Source: JANRIZ01 sp033764445 (GTDB lineage Bacteria > Verrucomicrobiota > Verrucomicrobiia > JAWXBN01). From it: 21,669 nt of DNA. The stretch lies in the NCBI GenBank assembly GCA_033764445.1, contig JANRIZ010000174.1:1-21669 (forward strand), given 5' to 3'. Made by a program: the position numbers and the translations under genes. The notes under the pieces were generated by a model. It was given only the letters and a program-made list of their open reading frames with translations. It was not told where the DNA came from and made no database searches. Below, piece after piece: positions 1 through 8,500 of the stretch. The stretch's first letter is position 1. Every line of letters starts with the position of its first letter.

Positions 1-167
1 TAGGTTTCGCCATTGGCGGTTTTTTTTCCGTGAAAACCCGGTCCGTACCACGAGGCGATGCCACGCTGCTTCCCGCCCTTTCCATAATAATCAAACCTCG
101 GATAATTCGAACACGCCGCCAACAACACCGCACACAGACACAAAAGAAGGAACAAGCGCACTTTCAT
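1..167 (-). CDS. rlpA: RlpA-like septal ring lipoprotein (partial, 5' end only)
   Basis: The reverse strand from the ATG at 167 reads 55 codons with no stop and runs off the left edge. It begins with a short positive n-region (MKVR) and a hydrophobic core, then a lipobox Leu-Ala-Ala-Cys with Cys at residue 19, so it should be lipidated and cleaved by signal peptidase II. After a short linker it shows GIASWYGPGFHGKKTANGE, the opening signature of the RlpA double-psi beta-barrel domain. Family knowledge: RlpA proteins bind denuded peptidoglycan at the septum and some are lytic transglycosylases. Only the first part of the catalytic fold is visible, so activity and the presence of a C-terminal SPOR domain cannot be judged. 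The gene is divergent from the DUF72 gene, with a repeat-filled spacer between them. Confidence 0.85.
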   Translation of the reverse strand, partial: MKVRLFLLLCLCAVLLAACSNYPRFDYYGKGGKQRGIASWYGPGFHGKKTANGET

Positions 168-235
168 ATTCTTCACAGAATACCGCCCTCCCCCGGGAAT
201 CACCACTGATTTCGTTGCCTGTTTGGCGTGGGGAA

Positions 236-457
236 GTGGTTGCCGGTTCTCGGTTGCCGGTTGAGCGTTGTGCGCCTGCTCGCGACGTATGTCGGAGTTG
301 GGCGTTGGGCGGCGTGGCGACGAGGCCGTTCGCCCTACAGTTCCCTTTTTGTGTTTTTTGTGCATTTTTGTGGCCAACCCTCCCCCCTCTGCGGTCCTCT
401 GCGACCTCTGCGGTTAAACTCCCCCTTTTACCTGTTCACGGTTCACAATTCACGGTT
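236..457. repeat. Cluster of phrase-like short repeats between divergent rlpA and DUF72 genes
   Basis: The 305-bp spacer (168-472) has no convincing gene of its own. It is built from short quasi-repetitive phrases. GGTTCTCGGTTGCCGGT at 245-261 runs into CGGTTGAGCGTTG at 258-270, and both recur at 2231-2266 in the opposite order. TTTTGTGTTTTTTGTGCATT at 347-366 recurs exactly at 1410-1429. A self-similar CTCTGCGG/CTCTGCGACC run lies at about 395-420. TTCACGGTTCACAATTCACGGTT-type repetition lies at 435-457. The DUF72 reading frame is open through this stretch, but the translation has no family similarity there, so it is treated as non-coding. Any promoters for the two flanking genes must lie within it; none stands out. 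Confidence 0.7.
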
Positions 458-472
458 GACTTCCCTCAAGCC

Positions 473-1327
473 GTGGAATCACAGCCCCAATACCTGATCG
501 GCACCTGCGCCTGGAGTTTTGATGCGTGGAAGGGCGTCTTTTACCCCGCCAAACTCAAACCCACCGATTACCTCCCCTGGTACGCACGCTTTTTTAACAC
601 GGTTGAAATTGATTCCACCTTCTACAACATTCCACCCCCGCACTACGTCCGCGCCTGGGTCCGCAAAACCCCGGACCATTTTATCTTCTCCTGCAAATTG
701 CCCAAGATGATCTCCCACGAGGCGCGTCTGAAGGATTGTCAGGCGGAGGTCACGTCCTTCCTTTCGGTCATGGAAAATTTTGGCGGGAAACTCGGACGCA
801 TCCTGCTCCAGCTCCCCCCGTCCTTTTCCACACGCGACGAACACGCCCTCAAAAAGTTCATCCTCGCCTGGCCGCGCGAATTCCCGCTGGCTGTCGAGTT
901 CCGCCACCCCAGCTGGCGGCTGCCGCGACTCGAACACTTTTTGCAGGAACACGGTGTCGTCCATGCCTGGAACGATCTGACCGGGCCCGATTCCAAGGAC
1001 TTCGCCGCCTTCCTGCCCACACCGGTCACCTCCCCGGACCTCTATGTGCGCCTGCTCGGGGACATCACCAAAAAATACCGACGCGACGGTTCGACCATCC
1101 ACACCTACGGCAGAATCCTCTGGCCCCGCGCCTCGGCCATCGAACAGTGGGCCTCCAAATTCCGGATCATGGCCCCGACGGTCAGACGGGTCTTCTGCTA
1201 CTTCAACAACCACTACGAGGGATTTTCCATCCAATCCTGCATCACCCTCCTCAAGGGACTGGGTCAGCCCGCCCCCGATTTTCAAAAGGCCCTGCACGAA
1301 GGCGAACAGATGGAGCTGGACCAGTAA
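473..1327 (+). CDS. DUF72 (YecE-like) family protein
   Basis: The protein begins with the hallmark DUF72 N-terminus: IGTCAWSFDAWKGVFYP, then YARFFNTVEIDSTFYNIPP. Later it has the conserved core around FSCKLPKMISH, LLQLPPSF, AVEFRHPSW and, near the C-terminus, VFCYFNNHYEG. From the GTG at 473 it is 284 residues, close to the usual family length, and the match to the family begins about eight residues in. The frame is open upstream to a TTG at 215, but that extra stretch consists of repeat phrases and has no family similarity. No strong ribosome binding site precedes the GTG. DUF72 proteins fold as a TIM-barrel-like domain. Their biochemical role is not established, so none is assigned. Confidence 0.85.
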   Translation: MESQPQYLIGTCAWSFDAWKGVFYPAKLKPTDYLPWYARFFNTVEIDSTFYNIPPPHYVRAWVRKTPDHFIFSCKLPKMISHEARLKDCQAEVTSFLSVMENFGGKLGRILLQLPPSFSTRDEHALKKFILAWPREFPLAVEFRHPSWRLPRLEHFLQEHGVVHAWNDLTGPDSKDFAAFLPTPVTSPDLYVRLLGDITKKYRRDGSTIHTYGRILWPRASAIEQWASKFRIMAPTVRRVFCYFNNHYEGFSIQSCITLLKGLGQPAPDFQKALHEGEQMELDQ

Positions 1328-1387
1328 TCATTTTACATTTCCTATCTTCAATTGACAGATCAGAGGCGACGAAGCCGTTGTTTTGCC

Positions 1388-1429
1388 GATTTGAAATTGC
1401 CAAATTCCGTTTTGTGTTTTTTGTGCATT
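1388..1429. repeat. Phrase-like repeats downstream of the DUF72 gene
   Basis: The 200-bp spacer between the convergent DUF72 and GYF_2 genes contains an ATTTGAAATT-type phrase (1389-1398), the same family as one embedded in addB. Right after it comes an exact second copy of TTTTGTGTTTTTTGTGCATT (1410-1429; first copy 347-366). A preceding GGCGACGAAGCCGTT (about 1364-1378) resembles GGCGACGAGGCCGTT (about 316-330). No gene or clear intrinsic terminator was seen in the spacer. Confidence 0.6.
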
Positions 1430-1527
1430 GGACTTTGCCCCGGATTGATCAGGGGTGACCATTCATCCCTTGAGACTTGGGCGTTGGACGCGCGATGAGT
1501 TGCGGGAGCGGGAAATTTTTACGTTCC

Positions 1528-2139
1528 CTAGCCCCCGCTCATCCGGAAGGGCTTTTTCCCGGCCTTGATCAGGTGATAGTTGATCGTCCCCACCAACCCA
1601 AGAAAAAGTCCATACGCAAAAATGGCCATCATGATCAGACCCCCGGGCTGACCGGTCATGACCATCATGATAATTTTATCCACGACATAATACGCGAGCA
1701 GCAACCCCGCACACACGCGGCTTTTGAAAAGCACCCCCGTGCTCAGCCCCGCCACCAGCCCGGCACTGATGAGGAGTCCGATGGGTGAAATCTGAATCTC
1801 CTCCATTTTCACAAACAGGAAGATCACGCCACCGATCATCGAAAAAGCCGCCACGACATACCCGAAGATGTACCCGGTCCTGATCTTCTTGAGCGCATCC
1901 TCCACATCCGGATTGTCATCGGAAAAGTCACTGGTGATCACCGCCTCTGCGGGGGCCACTTTGAGTTCGGCCAATTTCGCGTCAATGACTCCCTGCAGCG
2001 GCACCCAGGCCGCCCCATCCCACGCCCACGACTGCACCGCATCAATTTCGCCTTTCTGGCAGCGGTTGATCACCTCAAAAATCGGAAACGGCCCCTGCGT
2101 CTCTCCATTGACCGAAATATGAATTTGTTCGTCAGACAT
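1528..2139 (-). CDS. GYF_2/DUF4339 domain membrane protein
   Basis: The N-terminal 50 residues (IHISVNGETQGPFPIFEV, then GEIDAVQSWAWDGAAWVPL) match the GYF_2 (DUF4339) pattern, in which a displayed G-P-F motif and a W-x3-W segment form a small putative peptide-binding fold. After a charged linker the rest is hydrophobic, with about four predicted membrane segments (near residues 90-110, 118-138, 142-158 and 166-188). It is therefore probably an inner-membrane protein with a cytosolic adaptor domain. Its function is unknown. The start chosen is the ATG at 2139, preceded by GAAAGAG nine bases upstream. A GTG at 2157 in the same frame would add six residues. That upstream stretch forms a perfect hairpin (listed separately). 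Confidence 0.75.
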   Translation of the reverse strand: MSDEQIHISVNGETQGPFPIFEVINRCQKGEIDAVQSWAWDGAAWVPLQGVIDAKLAELKVAPAEAVITSDFSDDNPDVEDALKKIRTGYIFGYVVAAFSMIGGVIFLFVKMEEIQISPIGLLISAGLVAGLSTGVLFKSRVCAGLLLAYYVVDKIIMMVMTGQPGGLIMMAIFAYGLFLGLVGTINYHLIKAGKKPFRMSGG

Positions 2140-2146
2140 AACCACA

Positions 2147-2169
2147 GACTCTTTCACATGGAAAGAGTC
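2147..2169. promoter_or_regulatory. Perfect 9-bp inverted repeat over the GYF_2 gene start
   Basis: GACTCTTTC (2147-2155) and GAAAGAGTC (2161-2169) are exact reverse complements around a 5-base loop. On the minus-strand mRNA the second arm carries the GAAAGAG that would serve as ribosome binding site for the ATG at 2139. It could sequester that site or act as an operator. The repeat is seen directly; either function is inference. Confidence 0.45.
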
Positions 2170-2176
2170 CCCATGC

Positions 2177-2199
2177 GAAAAGTCAATGTTTTATTGACT
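2177..2199 (-). terminator. Possible weak terminator of the addB-addA operon
   Basis: AGTCAAT at 2181-2187 pairs perfectly with ATTGACT at 2193-2199 around a 5-base loop. On the minus strand the hairpin is followed by a short run of four T. It sits about 130 bp past the addA stop. The stem is short and AT-rich, so the call is tentative. Confidence 0.35.
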
Positions 2200-2230
2200 C
2201 CGTAAAACCGGATATCAGAGCGAACGGAAT

Positions 2231-2345
2231 CGGTTGAGCGTTGGAAACAGGTTCTCGGTTGCCGGTCGCGAGAAAAAAGAATCCGTGATATCCGCGGTTA
2301 ATAAATCTGCATTCCTCCGCGACATCCCGATCTATCCGCGACAAG
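2231..2345. repeat. Phrase-like repeats downstream of and into the end of addA
   Basis: CGGTTGAGCGTTG (2231-2243) and GGTTCTCGGTTGCCGGT (2250-2266) repeat the modules found at 258-270 and 245-261, but in reversed order. They are followed by a self-similar run of ATCCGTGATATCCGCGGTTAA, CCTCCGCGACAT and CTATCCGCGACA phrases (2281-2345). The CTA in the last phrase is the addA stop codon, so the last few AddA residues are encoded by repeat-like sequence. Confidence 0.6.
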
Positions 2346-5300
2346 TCTGCGGGGAGATATCCCCTTCCGCATAAGGAATCCACTGGCCCAAATGTGTCGC
2401 ATACAGTCCGGCCTCGACGGCCAGACCGGTCATTTCCGCCAAGGCCTGCACATAGGCGGCAATCTGTCCGCGGTACTCCTCACGCAGGCCTTCCCCGGAG
2501 GCGGCCCGGTTGGTTTTCCAATCCAGAATCAGCCACCGGCCCCGCGCGGGATCGAACACGGCCATATCCATGATTCCCTCCACCACCCGCCCATCATCGA
2601 CCTTCCAGAAAAACGGCAGCTCGGCATGGACCACATTTCCGGGCCCGCACAACCACGTCTGCAACCCCGTCGGACCCGCCAGGTGTGTCCGCAAAAGTTC
2701 CCATTCCCGCCGGGAACGCGCGGCATCGGGCGAGAGCACCAATTGCCTTTCAAAAATCTCCGACCACTTCGCGGGATTCCCCTGCCAATCCAGTTCCTCG
2801 ACAAATTCATGCCACCAGCTCCCGTACTGTGTGCCGGGATTCTCCTCGGCGGGATACGGCCAGTCTTCCTCAAATTGCGCCCGGACCTCCGGCTCCTCCC
2901 GTGTCGGGACGGAATGCACCGCCAGCGTATGCGGTGACACCTTCCGCACAAATTGCCCCGACACCTCACGGACCTCCTGCAAATCCAGCTCATCTGATTC
3001 CCCTTTGGAATCCGGAATCTGGAATCCGGAATCTTCATTCCTTTCCCCTTTTGAATCTGGAACCTGGAATCTGGAATCTTCATTCTTTTCCCCTTTGGAA
3101 TCTGGAATCTGGATTCTGGATTCCCCCTCCTCGCCCGTGGTCAGCCTCAAAAACGCCTCTTCATTCGCACCCGGCACTTTCTCCGTCCCCGCGCATTTCA
3201 GATAGGCCGCCCACGAATCCTCCGGAGCCGCTCCACCCTTTTTTTCACCCATCGCCCGGTCATCGACAAACACCAGCGTGTGTCTGGCCCGGGTCACGGC
3301 CACATACGCCAGACGCTGCATCTCCCGCCGCGCGCGCATTTTGCGCAAGGCGTCCACGGCGGGGGTGTTGTCAGCGGAATCCGCCAGCACAAGGCACTCG
3401 CCCGAGGGACCCACACCGGGAACGAGAAACGGATACTCGGAATTGACCACATTTCTGATTCCCCGCCAGAGAAAGGGGACAATGACCGCCTCCCACTGGA
3501 GCCCCTTGGCCTTCTGGGCGGTGATCAACTGGATTGCATCCGCCTGCACGCGTCGGGTGTCGGCGGTTTGAAAAAATCCGTCCCGCAACTGCTCCGCAAA
3601 CTCCGCCAGGGTCTTCCCCCGCGCCCCGGCCATGCCCGCGAGTGTGATCAGCCGCTCCGTTTCCCCGTCCCGCCCGGGTCCGTCACCGTCGGGCAGCCGC
3701 GCCAGCCGTTCCCGCAGACGGACCGACCCGGCCAGCGTCTCCACGGCCTCCCGCAGGGGCTGGCGCAAAATGCGCCGACGCAATCCGGCCAGTCCGTCCA
3801 ACACCGCGGCAACCTCGTTCCCGGGGGGAGTCGGCTGAGGATTTGTGATGTCGAACCTTCCGCCATTGCCTTCCGCAAAATGCGCCAGGGCCTCGTCGGA
3901 AATCCCGAAAATCTCGCGCAGGACGCCCGTCAGCTCGAAGGAATTCCCGGGATCGGCCATGACCATGAGCAACGCACACATCCAGGCGTAGGCAGGGGAC
4001 TGACCCCGGATTTCCGATTCGGACTGGACCTGGCAATCGATGCCCTCCCGCCGCAACGCCCGCACATAGGGGGCAAACCACTTTTTGCGGGGACACAGGA
4101 TGGCGACCTGGGACCAGCGGGTCGCCCGCAGCCCCGTCAACCCCGTCGTCCGGATCCAGGCCGCCATGGCCCGGGCCTGGGCCTCATATTTCTGTGAATG
4201 CGTCACCTTTTCACCCGCCTCGACCCTGCGGCGGAGGTCCTGCGGAAAATCCAGCGGCACCCGGACCACCTGGCCGGACCAGACCCCGGGCCGGGGCTGG
4301 AGCGGGACAAATGCCACATCGTTATCCTGCGTGTTCAAAATGCGGGGGAACATTTCATTCACGCAGTCGATGACCGCCTGATCGCAGCGGAAGGTGACCG
4401 AAAAACAAACCCGCGCCCCGCTGTCGGCCTCCACCATTTTGTCGTCAACGAACCGGTACCGGCTCAAATCCGCGCGCTGGCCGTAGATTGACTGCTGCGG
4501 ATCGCCGACCATGCAAAACCGTCCGGGCTCGGGTCCCTCGCCGTCCCTCTGGGCCAGCCAGCGACCGGTCGCCCCGGGCGGACGGGTCATTTCCAGCAGG
4601 ACCTCGAACTGCAGGGGGTCCGTATCCTGCGCCTCGTCGAGAATGACACGGTATTTTTTCCGGCGGATTTTCCGGGCGGTCTCCGGATGTGAAAACAGTT
4701 CGCTCGCCAGCTGGACCTGATCGTCAAAGGTGAGCCGACCCCGTTCCAGACGGAATTTCCGGAAGTCCTCCCAGAGACTCCGTGCCACCGTGTGGAGACG
4801 GAGGGCGATCCAGTCGCGGTATTCCTGAAAGGCCGGGTACCAGACCGCCTCCAGTTTTTTGTTCGTGCCTGGCATCCCGGGAAGCGGGAGATGATTCTTC
4901 TGGGCTTCACACGCCACCCAGTGCCGGGCGAGGTCCTTGGCGAGCTCAATGTTCTTTTTCCCATTGCCCGTCGCCTCGAAGGCGAGGATCGGCTCAATGT
5001 CCGCCTGCGGTTGGCCGTCGAAAGGGACCGGGGCGATCCGGTGCGGCTCAAAATTCCGGCCCATTTCAAGGACGGTTTGAATGGGCACATAGGCGAGCAA
5101 CCGTTCCCAGTCCGCTGTGGAAATGGGCGGCTGCCAGCCGGTGAGCGTCTGGATGAAGTCCCGCCACAGGTCGGTGTCCCGGCTGAGCACCTCAAAGGAG
5201 GTGGGCACGCCCAGAACCGCCCCATGCTGGCTGAGCAGCTTCACGCAAAAACTGTGGATGGTTCCGAAAAAGGCCCGGTTGAAGGCCGCCAGAATCTCCC

Positions 5301-5568
5301 CATCGGTGGATTTTTCCAGCAGGGCATTGCGCACACGGTGCTGCATCTCATCGGCGGCGCGTTTGGTGTAGGTGACCACCACCAGCTGCGGCAGCCATTC
5401 CAGGGCCCGGGCGTGGTCCGTCTGAAGCGCCAGGGCCACGATGCGCCGGGTCAGCGACTCCGTTTTGCCCACGCCCGCGGGGGCGATGACGGAAAAATTC
5501 CTCCCGATCTCGCTGATGAAACGGTCGCGTTCGGCCTGGTCGGAGGGGGAGGGCCGGGGGTTACTCAT
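2332..5568 (-). CDS. addA: AddA/RecB-like UvrD-family helicase-nuclease
   Basis: This 1078-residue protein has the full superfamily 1 helicase set. Walker A APAGVGKT is at 29-36, followed by TYTKRAADEM, GTIHSFC, Walker B with DEAQDTDP at 311-318, GDPQQSIYGQRAD, then QAKGLQWEAVIVP and YVAVTRARHTLVFVDD (motifs V and VI). A C-terminal RecB-type nuclease domain carries GIMDMAVFD and then ILDWKTNR, with the catalytic Asp-x-Lys at about 1016-1018, followed by YRGQIAAYVQAL. Family knowledge: AddAB unwinds and resects DNA ends for RecA-dependent repair. Its ATG lies inside the end of the upstream addB-like gene (ATGAGTAA overlap), which indicates translational coupling. The linker between helicase and nuclease (residues about 815-857) holds an unusual 15-residue tandem repeat, and the C-terminus runs into a repeat phrase. 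RecB-type naming is possible, but no RecC or RecD is present. Confidence 0.9.
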   Translation of the reverse strand: MSNPRPSPSDQAERDRFISEIGRNFSVIAPAGVGKTESLTRRIVALALQTDHARALEWLPQLVVVTYTKRAADEMQHRVRNALLEKSTDGEILAAFNRAFFGTIHSFCVKLLSQHGAVLGVPTSFEVLSRDTDLWRDFIQTLTGWQPPISTADWERLLAYVPIQTVLEMGRNFEPHRIAPVPFDGQPQADIEPILAFEATGNGKKNIELAKDLARHWVACEAQKNHLPLPGMPGTNKKLEAVWYPAFQEYRDWIALRLHTVARSLWEDFRKFRLERGRLTFDDQVQLASELFSHPETARKIRRKKYRVILDEAQDTDPLQFEVLLEMTRPPGATGRWLAQRDGEGPEPGRFCMVGDPQQSIYGQRADLSRYRFVDDKMVEADSGARVCFSVTFRCDQAVIDCVNEMFPRILNTQDNDVAFVPLQPRPGVWSGQVVRVPLDFPQDLRRRVEAGEKVTHSQKYEAQARAMAAWIRTTGLTGLRATRWSQVAILCPRKKWFAPYVRALRREGIDCQVQSESEIRGQSPAYAWMCALLMVMADPGNSFELTGVLREIFGISDEALAHFAEGNGGRFDITNPQPTPPGNEVAAVLDGLAGLRRRILRQPLREAVETLAGSVRLRERLARLPDGDGPGRDGETERLITLAGMAGARGKTLAEFAEQLRDGFFQTADTRRVQADAIQLITAQKAKGLQWEAVIVPFLWRGIRNVVNSEYPFLVPGVGPSGECLVLADSADNTPAVDALRKMRARREMQRLAYVAVTRARHTLVFVDDRAMGEKKGGAAPEDSWAAYLKCAGTEKVPGANEEAFLRLTTGEEGESRIQIPDSKGEKNEDSRFQVPDSKGERNEDSGFQIPDSKGESDELDLQEVREVSGQFVRKVSPHTLAVHSVPTREEPEVRAQFEEDWPYPAEENPGTQYGSWWHEFVEELDWQGNPAKWSEIFERQLVLSPDAARSRREWELLRTHLAGPTGLQTWLCGPGNVVHAELPFFWKVDDGRVVEGIMDMAVFDPARGRWLILDWKTNRAASGEGLREEYRGQIAAYVQALAEMTGLAVEAGLYATHLGQWIPYAEGDISPQTCRG
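2998..3125 (-). repeat. Exact 45-bp tandem repeat inside addA (15-residue units)
   Basis: Three units start at 2998, 3043 and 3088, each opening TTCCCCTTTKGAATC on the plus strand and made of iterated GGAATCTGGAATC steps; the third is slightly shorter. On the coding strand they translate as SRIQIPDSKGEKNED, SRFQVPDSKGERNED and SGFQIPDSKGESDEL. The period is a multiple of three, so the frame is kept. The array lies in the charged linker between helicase motif VI and the nuclease domain. A related phrase interrupts addB. Confidence 0.9.
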
Positions 5569-8500
5569 CCTCGCCTCCCCCGGGGTTCAAAAACGGATGG
5601 CTCCGGCGCCAGCGCTGATCCGAAATCTCCCGGTCGATTTCCAGGGTGGCCACCGGGTACATCTCGCGGATCGGGGCAAACTCGTCAAAGATTTCACCCC
5701 GGAATCCAAACACGCCACTCTGCTGCATCGCCGCAAGCCCCCGCCACAGGGCGGCCTCCTGGAGTTCCGTGGTCCAATCCACCTGGACTTCCAACGGTTC
5801 GCCGCGGCTCAGGAGGGAGAGACTGACCTCCCCGGCGCCGAGACTGCCGAGCAGGAGTGCGTAGAGCGGCAACTGGATGTTTTCACCGTTGCGGATTTTT
5901 TTGGCCTCCAGTTTTTTGGCGCCCCCGGTCTTGAAATCCACCACCCACACCCGGTCGGCAAGGTCGGAAGTGGCCGCCAGCAGCAAATCCATGCGGCCGA
6001 ACAATTCCAGTGCGTCACCCGAGGGCAGGGTGACTCTGACAGGCTCCGGAACGCGGTACTCCACCGCAAAATGCGGCCATGCCGCGGGGTCCACCCGTCC
6101 GAGGGCGTCCACCAGTTCCTCGCCGGTCCGGACCGATTCCCGCCACAGGCAATCCCACCACACCGGCAGGTTCACCCCCGCGCGGGTGGCCTGTTCCCGC
6201 ACGGCGTTGCGGGTGGTGGCGGCCGCCGCGCGATAGTTCTGGAGCATCGCGTCCGGTGCGGGCCTTTCCGCAAAATGGCCCTTGCCCGGGGCGGGATGCA
6301 CCCGTGAAATCCATTCGTGCACCCACGACCCGCGGGTGAGATTCCACCGGTAGGGATCGTCGCCGGAGTCCGGGCCGCGGACCCCGAGATAAAAATCCAT
6401 CCACCGCAGGGCGGGCTGGGTGAGCACCCTCTCCCATTGGGTCACTGAAAGATGGGCCCGGCGGGAGGGCGGGGTGGAGAAGGCAAAATCGTAGGGACCG
6501 AATGCGGTTTCCGGGTCCCGCCGGGCATTGTGGGCGAGAAGTGTCTGGGCAGGGTCGGGGGTGTTGTGGAGCGGCTCCAGGAGGGCCGGACGGAATTCCA
6601 TCGCGGAGGCAAGCCTCGCCCCCGTGGCCCGAGCCCACTGATGAAAACATTTCTCATCGACCGCCCGGCCGTGGACCTGAAGATGCAGCCGGGTGAGGAA
6701 CTGGCCGGGCTTGAGTTCCCGCGAAGGTTCCGCCTCGCTCAGCAGGGAGGCGGTCATGCACACCGCCCGGGTCACCCCCTCCAGCAAATGCGCCATCTGC
6801 CGCTCCACAAACGCGTGCTGATGCCGCAGGGCGATGCACAAACCCCGGTCGTGGCGCACCGTTTCGTGGCCCTCCCCCTGGGGGCCGGTGATGACCGCCT
6901 GGCGGTTGGCCGTCCGGATGCGGGCATTGAGTTCGAGAAGCTGATCCTCCCCGAGCCATCCGTTTTCCTGAAGTTGCGGCGGGAAGGTGGTGTCGTTCTG
7001 ACCCGTGAAAATGAGATGGGACCAGGTTTGGAATTCCGCGTGGGCATAGGTGACCAGATGCACCCTTGCGAAGGGATGGTTGCCCGTGGCGGTGCGGGTC
7101 TTGGCGATGGAACTGGCCGTGTCCCGCAGCCAGCGCAGAAAAATCCCGCGCGACATTTCAACCCGCAGGCCGCGGACGAGCACGGGAATATCCAGACTGA
7201 TGCCGTCGATCCAGTCTCCCAGCCCGGCGGTCCTGAGGGCCTCCCGGCTGCGCTCCAGGTGGTCCGAAAATGTGGCGCGCTCGGGCAGAAATATCCACTC
7301 CCCCAATGCCACGCCCATCGCACGCGGCCCCGGCTGGGAACCGGCCATCAGCAATCCGGAGAGCAGGCGGAGGTCCGTGCACAGGGTCCGTCCCTGTACG
7401 GATTCGAGATGGCGGCGCACCTCCTCCACTTGGTCCAGGGCCTCGGGACGGTGCGGACACACGCGCAAAAAGCGGATGAAGGTGTGAAGGGTGGGCCGCT
7501 CCTGCAACGCCAGCCAGGCCTGCCACGGCGGGTCCTCAAAGGGGCCCGGCGCAAAATGTCCCACCCCGTCATCATAGGGTATTTCCAGGCGGTCCAGCAA
7601 CAGGGACACCTCGTGCGCGAGGGCGCACACATTGGGAAAAAGCACGCCGATCCGCCCCGCCCGGTCCTCCGCCAGCCACCGGGAGACCCGAAGCACAATC
7701 GCCTGCGCCTCCTGCCGTGTGTCCTGGCCCACCTCAAAATGAATCTGATGAAATTTGAAATGTGAAATTTGAGGGTGTGGATTTTCACTTCCGTCCTCAA
7801 CTTCTGTTTTGGAATCTTGAATCTGGAATCGGGAATTTTCCACCTCCCCCACAATTTCCGCCTCGCCCATAACCTCCTCCCAGGCCCCGCTCCAGATCTG
7901 GTCCGGTTCCTCGGCCTCGTACCGGGGATCGAAGAGACAGAGTCGGACCTCCCGGGCGGACCGGACACAGGCCTGAAGGATCGCCCACTGCGGCCAGTGA
8001 AGTCCGCTGAATCCGCACATGAGCACCGCACCCAGCGGGAAGTCTCCCCGAGAGGTCCGGGTTTTTTCCAGCAGCCACCAATCCAGTTTCTGCACCGTGG
8101 ACAGACCCGCCTGCCCCATGCGCGAAAGAAATTCGTCCTCAAGGGGAGTCAATTCCGCCGGCAAAATGTCCCGGGGGGTCCAGCCCGCGGCGGCCAACTG
8201 GTCGCCGGTGGTCAGCAAGGCGTCGGGGTCGATGAGAACGCTCCGGGCCAGCGGGGCGGGGACCGTGCCCTGCCGCAGGACCGTTTCGGCCGCCACACGC
8301 AGCATCAGATGCAGCGTCTCGCGTTTGGCCGAGGCCGGCGCCCCCGCAAACCGGGTCAGCAGAAAGCGACGGACATCCACGGGGGTCCAGAACCGCAGGC
8401 CCAGGGCCTGGATGTTTTCGGCGGCCATGCGGGACTTGACGAAGTTCTGGTAGGAGCGCGACGGACAGAGGATCACCGGCAACGGCCCTCCCCCCCCCGC

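Noticed and set aside
215..472. Upstream part of the DUF72 frame as coding sequence
   Set aside because: The DUF72 match begins only after 473, and this stretch is made of repeat phrases that also occur in clearly non-coding spacers.
2998..3125. Possible CRISPR array from the regular 45-bp spacing
   Set aside because: The units are contiguous, with no unique spacers, they lie in an open coding frame, and no cas gene is nearby.
6452..7765. A 437-codon plus-strand frame
   Set aside because: It is antisense to the addB-like gene, which has nuclease motifs and coupling to addA; the plus-strand product shows nothing recognisable.
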